Notes under the pieces: generated by a model
Seen by the model: the letters and a program-made list of their open reading frames with translations, nothing else
Database searches by the model: none
What the model was told of the DNA's origin: nothing
In this document: positions 58,470-64,000 of the stretch, one piece after another
Numbering within the stretch: the first letter of the stretch is position 1
How the letters are laid out: every line of letters starts with the position of its first letter
DNA from: JAUCQB01 sp964586235
GTDB lineage: Bacteria > Planctomycetota > Phycisphaerae > UBA1845 > PWPN01
Length of the DNA stretch: 64,000 nucleotides
Direction of reading: 5' to 3'
Assembly: GCA_964586235.1 (NCBI GenBank)
Contig: CAZPIO010000020.1
Coordinates: forward strand, 1 to 64,000
Position numbers and translations under genes: made by a program

Positions 58470-59863
58470 GGCAACACACCCCCGGTCTGACAACATGGCA
58501 CGGGCGCTGCACCGCCACGGCTCACAGGCTCGCCAAAGCCGGCCGGGCAGCGATCACCCGCCACGGCGGGCAGCCCGTCGGGCTCCAGCAGCCGCTCCAG
58601 GCGGGTCAGGTTCTCATCGGGCCGCACCTGGTTGGCCACAAACTCCCTTCCAGAGACGGCCAGCGTCTCGGCGAGGCTGTCGTCACCGAGCAGCCGCTCG
58701 ACCGCTTCGGCGAACTCGACGGGCGACTCGCCGACCAGGAGGTCGCGCCCCGGCCGTGCGCCTAATCCTGCGGCCACGCCGGGTGTCACCACGCAGGGCC
58801 GCCCCGCGGTCATGGCCATGAGCACCTTGATCTGCACCCCGCGGGCGATCCGCAAAGGGGCGATTGCGACTCTGATCTTCTCGAGGTACGGTTCCACGGC
58901 CGGGACGGTGCCGGTCACCCGGATGCTCGTCCCATTGTGGAGCCGTCGCACCGCTCGCGCGGGCGATCGTCCCACGACCCACCATTGAGCCCGTGGGCAT
59001 TTCCCCACGACTTGCGGCCAGATCTCTTCGGCAAACCACCGTGCTCCATCGACGTTGGGCCCGTAATTCATCGCTCCGACGAAACCGACGACCGGCTCGC
59101 GGGGCAGGGGTGCCTCGTCGACCAGGGTCGCCGCGTCGACCCAAGGCGCCACGTCGACCAGGGTCGGTCCCACCACGTGCACGCGACTCCGCAGTTCCGC
59201 GTCGCTCACCAGCCCTTGACCGACCTCCGTAAGTCGGTCAAGCGCCAGCGACGCCTCGCGCCGGCTGATCAGGACGCTTGCATCAAAATCGCTCAACCAT
59301 TCCTGTTCGCGTCGTGCCAGCCGCCGGGCCTCGGTTCGATAGACCCATCGCATCGGCCAGCCTGCCGACTCGGCCGATTCGGCCCACTTGCGGCTGTCCA
59401 GGTCGTCGAGGTCGAGCACTCGCCGCCGGGCCCTTACTTCCATGGCCAGCGGGGCCATGCTGGATGAGAAGGCCAGCACGGCGTCGAATCCAACTCGCTC
59501 GGCCAGCGTCATCACCCGTTTTCGGAGAGTCCCCGACGCGAAATAACCCTCGGTTGCCGTCCCGCCCGCCAACAGCCCCGCCACTGCTCTGACCTGGGCC
59601 ACCGATTGGCGCAGCGGCACAGCGATCACCTCGCGGCAGACGGCCCGCAGGTCGTCGAGCGACGCGCGAGCTTGGTCGACGTGGCGACCCTGGTCGCCCT
59701 CGCGACCCTCCCGCGTGAGCCGTGCCAGCCTTCCGCTCTCCAGGAACCCGGCGCACCAGACGTCGTGCCGCTGGGCGAGGTATCGCAACTGAGCGGCCGC
59801 TCTCAGCTTGGCCCCGCCGTCCGGGGGGCAGGGCAGTCGGTGGATCAGGTACAACAGCTTCAT
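58466..59863 (-). CDS. Glycosyltransferase of PEP-CTERM/exosortase-associated type
   Basis: 465 residues from ATG 59863 (MKLLYLIHRLPCPPDGGAKL), a start and first motif shared with sugar transferases associated with PEP-CTERM/EpsH1 loci. The donor site shows GFVGAMNYGPNVDGARWF, VVGRSP, VTGTVPAVEPYL, and IAPLRIARGVQIKVLMAMTAGRPCV with conserved acidic residues. Internal phrases TLVDVAPWVDAATLVDEAPL and LTREGREGDQGRHVDQ are extra compared with the family and are encoded by short repeats of GTCGACCAGGGTCG type (near 59110, 59150 and 59675). Its likely role is adding a sugar during exopolysaccharide synthesis. A heptamer array lies directly upstream. Confidence 0.85.
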   Translation of the reverse strand: MKLLYLIHRLPCPPDGGAKLRAAAQLRYLAQRHDVWCAGFLESGRLARLTREGREGDQGRHVDQARASLDDLRAVCREVIAVPLRQSVAQVRAVAGLLAGGTATEGYFASGTLRKRVMTLAERVGFDAVLAFSSSMAPLAMEVRARRRVLDLDDLDSRKWAESAESAGWPMRWVYRTEARRLARREQEWLSDFDASVLISRREASLALDRLTEVGQGLVSDAELRSRVHVVGPTLVDVAPWVDAATLVDEAPLPREPVVGFVGAMNYGPNVDGARWFAEEIWPQVVGKCPRAQWWVVGRSPARAVRRLHNGTSIRVTGTVPAVEPYLEKIRVAIAPLRIARGVQIKVLMAMTAGRPCVVTPGVAAGLGARPGRDLLVGESPVEFAEAVERLLGDDSLAETLAVSGREFVANQVRPDENLTRLERLLEPDGLPAVAGDRCPAGFGEPVSRGGAAPVPCCQTGGVLP

Positions 59864-59864
59864 C

Positions 59865-59954
59865 TTCCAGCTTTCAGCGATCAGCATTCAGCTTTCAGCT
59901 TTCTCCGTCATCGCCGCTCTCGCTTCGGCTGACCGCTGACTGCTGATCGCTGAC
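59865..59954. repeat. Heptamer arrays 3 (TTTCAGC- and CGCTGAC-type)
   Basis: First block 59865-59899: TTCCAGC, TTTCAGC, GATCAGC, ATTCAGC, TTTCAGC. Second block 59927-59954: GGCTGAC, CGCTGAC, TGCTGAT, CGCTGAC. Both keep exact seven-base register and fill the whole gap between the FemAB-like and glycosyltransferase genes. Confidence 0.7.
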
Positions 59955-59964
59955 CGCTTCTTCC

Positions 59965-61113
59965 TCACCCCGGAATCGACTTGGCCAGCCAGGCCCCGAG
60001 CGGGCGGGTGACGGCCAGCGGCAGTCTCGGCCACACGCGTAGGCCCAACCGCAGTCTCGGGTTGCCCGGCGTGAGGTCGGGCGTTCGTCCGCCCTCCGGC
60101 ACGAAATACTGGTACTGCAGCGGGGTGGGCTCGAAGCCCTGGAACCGCTTGAAGTCGTACGATCCCCGGTTATCGACGCGTGTCCGCCCGAAATCGAATT
60201 CCCGGCACCCCAGTTCCACGGCCTTCTCCATGGCCGACAGGTACATGAAGTGGTTGGGATGGTACTTCTCGAATCGCTCGTCGCATCCGGCGAAATACGG
60301 CAGCAGGGTATCGCGGTAGATGAAGCTGACCAGCCCGGCGATCGCGTGTCCCTGATGCTCGACGACCTGGACGACGTGGTCGACCCGGCTGCGCCCGGAG
60401 GCTTCGCCGTGGCAAGCCCGGCTTCTGTCTTCTAGCTCGTATCTCTCGCCACGGCGAGCAGGCCTGTCCCTCGCTACGGCGAGCAGGCCTGTCCTCGTTT
60501 TTTCCAGCAAGGACCGGAAGAATCGGATCGGATAGTTCGGCGACGCCAGCCGGCGCATGGACTGGCTGTAGAGCCCCCAGACCTGCTCGAGGAGCTGATC
60601 ATCGAACCGGCAGACCAGCCCGAACCGCTCACGAGCCTGCCGAGCGGCGGCCCGGGCCTTGCGAGGCATATCTGCGAGGACGCGGTCGGGATCATCCGGC
60701 AGCAGCTTGCGGAATGTGACGTACCGGTCGAGCACCGGCAGCCCCGGCCATCGGGCGCGAATCGAGCGTACGTCGAGCCACTGTGCCCGCATGCGCCCGG
60801 CCAGCTCCATGGCCTTGTCGAGCAGGGCGTTATGCACCTCGTCGTCGTCGGCCAGCGTCCCGCCGTAGACCGCGTAAGGCACGCTGACCAGCAGCGTGCC
60901 GGCCAGATGGCTGTCCACGCGGGTCAGGGGAAAGACGCCGGCAACGCTGTCACCCCGCCAGGCCATGAGATATCGGCTGGGGTGGCCGAACGCCTCGGTC
61001 ACCGCCTCCCGCCAGATGGAGGTATGGAACAGCGTCGCCTCCGGATGCCGGCCGACGTAGTCGTCCCACGGGCCGGTGGTGGTCTCATCCAATTCGGTGA
61101 CGCGAACGGGCAT
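59965..61113 (-). CDS. FemAB-like GNAT protein, PEP-CTERM locus type
   Basis: 382 residues; GGAG nine bases upstream of ATG 61113. The double-GNAT fold of FemAB-type acyl/aminoacyl transferases is recognisable: PWDDYVGRHPEATLFHTSIW, FPLTRVDSHLAGTLLVSVPY, LYSQSMRRLASPNYPIRFF, GLVSFIYRDTLLPYFAG, YHPNHFMYLSAMEKAVELG, FDFGRTRVDNRGSYDFKRF. These match the subfamily that accompanies exosortase exopolysaccharide operons. About 33 basic residues (RDRPARRGERYELEDRSR onward) between the two halves are encoded by two copies of a 24-base repeat (60446-60494) and flanks, absent from the expected fold. Probably adds an acyl or amino-acid group to the polymer. Six bases from the kinase gene. Confidence 0.85.
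   Translation of the reverse strand: MPVRVTELDETTTGPWDDYVGRHPEATLFHTSIWREAVTEAFGHPSRYLMAWRGDSVAGVFPLTRVDSHLAGTLLVSVPYAVYGGTLADDDEVHNALLDKAMELAGRMRAQWLDVRSIRARWPGLPVLDRYVTFRKLLPDDPDRVLADMPRKARAAARQARERFGLVCRFDDQLLEQVWGLYSQSMRRLASPNYPIRFFRSLLEKTRTGLLAVARDRPARRGERYELEDRSRACHGEASGRSRVDHVVQVVEHQGHAIAGLVSFIYRDTLLPYFAGCDERFEKYHPNHFMYLSAMEKAVELGCREFDFGRTRVDNRGSYDFKRFQGFEPTPLQYQYFVPEGGRTPDLTPGNPRLRLGLRVWPRLPLAVTRPLGAWLAKSIPG
60446..60494. repeat. 24-base direct repeat inside the FemAB-like gene
   Basis: Two adjacent copies (60446-60470 and 60471-60494) of TCGCYACGGCGAGCAGGCC followed by TGTCC, with one C/T difference and one extra C in the first. Each starts with a small TCGCC/GGCGA hairpin. The insertion keeps the reading frame open. 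Confidence 0.75.
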
Positions 61114-61119
61114 GCTGGG

Positions 61120-62025
61120 CTACTCCTCCAGGTAATCCGGCGTCTCGCAGGCGATGGCCGTCTCGGTGTATCCGGCGAGGATGCAGCCGGCGACGGTGGC
61201 GTGATTGGCCTGCAGGAGCCTGACGCATCGCTGGAGGAGCGGCTCGGGGGTGACGTTGGCCCGGGCAACGACGATGACGGCGTGGCAAAGGGGCGCGACC
61301 AGCCCGGCGTCGGAGGCCTGGTGCATGGCCGGGACGTCGATCAGGCTGTAATGGAACCGCTCGGCCAGCTCCTTGAACAGGCTGCCCACGAGCTTGCTGG
61401 CCAGCAGTTCGCTCGCTGGCATGCCGGCGGAGTCACCGGCCGGAATCAGGTAGAGGTTGTCACGAACCACCGGCATACACACGTCGGCCAGCGGCAGTTC
61501 ACCGCGCAGGACATCGGCGAGCCCGGGCTGGTTCTCCGCCCCGAGCAGGGCGGTGAGCCCGCCGCCGCGGAAGTCGAGGTCAATCATCGCCACACGCAGA
61601 TACTTGAGCTCGGACAGGCTGAACGCGAGGTTCGCGGTCGTAACCGTCTTGCCCTCGCCTTGCAGGGCCGATGTCACCGCGAGCACCCGCGGCCCACCGC
61701 CGGGGTTGCCGGTGATGAGCCTGGTCCGCACCGAGCGGTACTTCTCGGCCAGCGGCGAGCTGGGCTCGTGGAATGCGATCACCTCGGCCCCGACCGCGTC
61801 GGTCAGGATCGGCGGGGCAATAATCGGGAACGGCGCCGGGGCGGGCGGAGGATTCAGCAGCGACTGGGCGAAATCGCCTAAAGGATCGAGCCTCGACTGA
61901 CCGCGCCCGGAGACGCGCATGGGCCCGACCGCAGTGGAGCCGTGAAACGAGGCGCCGAGCGTCTGTCCCAGACGTTGAGCCCGCTCCTGCTGCGCTCGTT
62001 TTAATGCTTCGGCTATCCGTCCCAT
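61120..62025 (-). CDS. BY-kinase/CpsD-like ATPase of exopolysaccharide synthesis
   Basis: 301 residues. Walker A in VTSALQGEGKTVTTANLAFS (about residue 120), Walker A'-type AMIDLDFRGGG, and Walker B-type YSLIDVPAMH place it with bacterial tyrosine kinases that control chain length with the Wzz/Wzc membrane partner. The N-terminus MGRIAEALKRAQQERAQRLG is usual for the PEP-CTERM-associated kinases. The C-terminus has only one Tyr (CETPDYLEE), not a Tyr cluster, so autophosphorylation may be limited. It lies 102 bases after the chain-length gene and six before the FemAB-like gene. Confidence 0.87.
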   Translation of the reverse strand: MGRIAEALKRAQQERAQRLGQTLGASFHGSTAVGPMRVSGRGQSRLDPLGDFAQSLLNPPPAPAPFPIIAPPILTDAVGAEVIAFHEPSSPLAEKYRSVRTRLITGNPGGGPRVLAVTSALQGEGKTVTTANLAFSLSELKYLRVAMIDLDFRGGGLTALLGAENQPGLADVLRGELPLADVCMPVVRDNLYLIPAGDSAGMPASELLASKLVGSLFKELAERFHYSLIDVPAMHQASDAGLVAPLCHAVIVVARANVTPEPLLQRCVRLLQANHATVAGCILAGYTETAIACETPDYLEE

Positions 62026-62127
62026 GTCTTTCTGCCGTTCACGATTCGGTACCCACTATCCACCTGGGCACCGGATCCAGACACTCTCCTGCTCATCGCA
62101 GCATCCGCCCGGTCACGGACCGCCTGT

Positions 62128-63876
62128 TCATCCTCCCAGCAGACTTGCGGACCGGCCGAGCACGCGGTCATAGAGTTCCGGCCTTTCCAGGGCAAGGTAC
62201 ACCAGCGTGCCCAGCACGCCGACCGCCAGCGTCTGCACGAACACGAAGGCGGGCAGCAGTCTCTTGCGAACGAACCAGCCCCGCGGCCGTCGAACACAGA
62301 TCTCACCGATCGTCTCCAGCACGGGGATGCCCAGCACCTGCTTGACGCGGGCCGGGTTTTTCACCGAACGATCCAGCGTCTCCCGGAGGAAAACGATCAG
62401 GACGGCCAGGGCCAGCCCCAGGCCGGAACTGATCGCGAAAAGCCGATTGGCCGTCGGCAGGCGGAGGCGGCCGGCCAGGTGCGGCTGGTCCATGACCACC
62501 ACCTGGATGCCGCGGTTCTCCGCTTCCGCGGTCAGAATGCGGTTGAGCTGCGACACGTTGTTGGCCCACAGTTCCAGGTCGCTCTGGGCATTCTGTGCCG
62601 CCTGCTGAAGCCTCGCGTAATGCTCGCGCCGCTCGGGAAGGGACTCCATGTCCTCCTTGAGCCGAGCCTGCTCCTCGAGGTCGGCCTTGAGTTCGCGTTC
62701 GATGCGGGCCAGGTTCTCGCGGTGCGTTTTGATGTCGATCTCGGTCTTCTTTCGCTCGGCCATCCAGGGATCGGCCGACGCGGGGCCCAGGGCGCTGGCG
62801 GGCACATCGAGATGCTCCGGGATGGCATCCAGATTCTCCTGCAGACTGTCGATCCGGCGACGAAGCGTGACGATGTCCGGATGCATGTCCGTCATGCGGC
62901 GCGTGGACTTCAACTCCTCGATTTTCTTGTTGAGGGTGGCGATCTCGGAGGCGGCTTTGAGATAGTCGGGGTTGGCCGAGGCGACCCGATCGATCGCCAC
63001 GGGGCAATTGGCCTGGGTCTGGCTCTCCTCCTGCGCCGGCCGGGTGGTCATCTCGGCAAGAAAGGTCTCGCACGCGGCGATGCCGGCCTGGATCTTCTGG
63101 CGTTCGCGATCGAGTTGATCGATGCGCAGCGACACCGCCTGCAACCGGTTCTCGACGGTCTCGGTGCCGGCCGGGTCGGTCCCGGGATGCTCGAGCTCGA
63201 TCTGGCTCGCCTGGGCGCGCAGGGTGGCGACCTTCTCCTGGCACTTGCGGGCTTCCTGCTCGAAGAAGGCGTGGGCGTCGTTGATCACGCTCGCGACCTT
63301 GGCCCGCGCGGCGGCGATGTAGTTGTCGCGCAGCCGGCTGAGGATCGGCGCCGCCTGGTCCGGCTTGGGACCCAGATAGCGCACCTCGACGAGGTCCGAG
63401 AAGTCGCTCGTCTCCCGGATCAACACCGTGATCGAGTCCACCCACTGGCCGACGAGATTGTCGCGGAGCGTTTTGCCCTGGGCGGTCAACTCGCCGGAAG
63501 CCTCGCGCGGCAGGTCATCCAGAAGCCCCATTTCCTCGACCACGGCGCCGACCATGGAGAAGCTTCGCAGGTCGGCGACCAGGGACTGGCGCAGGGCGGC
63601 GAACGAGTAGGGGGAACTGTTGGCGATCAGCTTGGAGATCACCAGGTTGTTGCGGCGCTCGAAGGTGGTGGTCACGTAGTATCGCCGCGGGTAGGTCAGT
63701 CCCACCGACAGCATGATCAGCATGACCGTCAGCATGGGAACAACCAGCAGCGGCCAGCGGCGTCGAAGGACATCGAGGACCTTCGACACCGTCTGCAGCA
63801 GGCTGGCGACCGGAGACTCCTCCGGTGGCATGCCGAGTCGCGGTCCGAGGACGATCGATGTTGGCTGGACGCTCAT
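62128..63876 (-). CDS. Polysaccharide co-polymerase / chain-length determinant (Wzz/GumC family)
   Basis: 582 residues; GAGG upstream of ATG 63876. A first membrane helix (RRRWPLLVVPMLTVMLIMLSVG, about 40-62) and a last one (about 553-572, LLPAFVFVQTLAVGVLGTLV) flank a periplasmic part with long coiled coils (about 200-450; ASEIATLNKKIEELKSTRRM, RIERELKADLEEQARLKED). RLPTANRLFAISSGLGLALAVLIVFLRETLD is the proline-rich-type second helix region. It sets polymer length together with the adjacent BY-kinase. The kinase domain is separate, not fused as in Wzc. Confidence 0.88.
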   Translation of the reverse strand: MSVQPTSIVLGPRLGMPPEESPVASLLQTVSKVLDVLRRRWPLLVVPMLTVMLIMLSVGLTYPRRYYVTTTFERRNNLVISKLIANSSPYSFAALRQSLVADLRSFSMVGAVVEEMGLLDDLPREASGELTAQGKTLRDNLVGQWVDSITVLIRETSDFSDLVEVRYLGPKPDQAAPILSRLRDNYIAAARAKVASVINDAHAFFEQEARKCQEKVATLRAQASQIELEHPGTDPAGTETVENRLQAVSLRIDQLDRERQKIQAGIAACETFLAEMTTRPAQEESQTQANCPVAIDRVASANPDYLKAASEIATLNKKIEELKSTRRMTDMHPDIVTLRRRIDSLQENLDAIPEHLDVPASALGPASADPWMAERKKTEIDIKTHRENLARIERELKADLEEQARLKEDMESLPERREHYARLQQAAQNAQSDLELWANNVSQLNRILTAEAENRGIQVVVMDQPHLAGRLRLPTANRLFAISSGLGLALAVLIVFLRETLDRSVKNPARVKQVLGIPVLETIGEICVRRPRGWFVRKRLLPAFVFVQTLAVGVLGTLVYLALERPELYDRVLGRSASLLGG

Positions 63877-63921
63877 ACGCGATCCTCGCGGGGCATGGAC
63901 GTCCCCTTCGGGCCGGTGACG

Positions 63922-64000
63922 CTACCAGCCCTGCGATCCGAACCCACTGTTGTATCCGTATCCATATCCGTAATAGACCCCGCGCCCGCCCGACTCGCCG
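63922..64000 (-). CDS. C-terminal end of an upstream exopolysaccharide-locus gene (partial)
   Basis: The minus-strand frame entering at 64000 ends with a Gly/Tyr-rich tail, GVYYGYGYGYNSGFGSQGW, then stop at 63922-63924. Only 25 residues are visible. It lies 45 bases before the chain-length gene and is probably in the same operon. Such tails occur on exported or outer-membrane proteins; a polysaccharide export protein is a guess. Confidence 0.6.
   Translation of the reverse strand, partial: GESGGRGVYYGYGYGYNSGFGSQGW

Overview
The window looks like part of a chromosome from a GC-rich member of the Planctomycetota (PVC group), probably an uncultured Phycisphaerae-like lineage. I judge this from the gene families, not from any search. 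The clues are a formylglycine sulfatase, an ECF sigma factor overlapping a Ser/Thr kinase-TPR protein, DUF1080 and LTD-CotH proteins, dockerin-like Asp repeats, HAF-repeat/PEP-CTERM and VIT-vWA proteins, and Tat-exported sugar enzymes. No rRNA, tRNA, CRISPR array or complete insertion sequence was seen.

Layout. 1-3.6 kb: phosphate operon pstC(partial)-pstA-pstB-phoU. 3.6-10.5 kb: cysK, a sulfatase preceded by four 33-bp tandem repeats, a NagB/PIG-L fusion, a class III aminotransferase and rpsU. 10.9-16.4 kb: a HAF-repeat PEP-CTERM protein and a 1332-residue Pmp-like beta-helix protein. 16.4-17.6 kb: gene-free, rich in short repeats. 17.6-26.9 kb: an exported O-methyltransferase/GDPD fusion, a compact RtcB-like ligase, several small unknown genes, mntP, a HELTH metallopeptidase lipoprotein and an EF-hand protein. 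27.2-31.1 kb: the sigma factor and kinase. 31.3-36.1 kb: a probable exported sugar-oxidation group (sugar-isomerase-like protein, aldo/keto reductase-like protein, tetraheme cytochrome-DUF1080 fusion, second tetraheme cytochrome), with a frameshifted HTH gene inside it. 37-40.2 kb: a Nudix-like protein and a translationally coupled URO-D/thioredoxin plus CobW pair. 40.7-44.1 kb: a secreted protein and a glycosyltransferase fusion. 44.2-44.9 kb: a LexA DNA-binding domain fused to an apparently inactivated Y1 (IS200/RAYT) transposase domain behind its own SOS-type operator. 45.1-48.8 kb: a VIT-vWA protein with a GlyGly-CTERM-like tail, its coupled rhombosortase and a convergent CPBP protease. 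49-55 kb: a 1608-residue LTD-CotH-PKD-dockerin protein and an M42 peptidase. 55.2-64 kb: a minus-strand exopolysaccharide operon of PEP-CTERM/exosortase-associated type (chain-length protein, tyrosine kinase, FemAB-like protein, two glycosyltransferases, ABC-2 permease, polysaccharide deacetylase).

Themes. Many products are exported, and at least two C-terminal sorting systems are represented (PEP-CTERM with the EPS locus and CPBP protease; GlyGly-CTERM with rhombosortase). Several small palindromic repeat families are scattered through the window, some of them inside reading frames. The strongest candidate for something undescribed is the LexA-HTH/Y1-transposase fusion with a perfect CTGT-N8-ACAG operator over its promoter, in a window that also carries REP-like GTAG-led hairpins of the kind Y1-family RAYT proteins act on.
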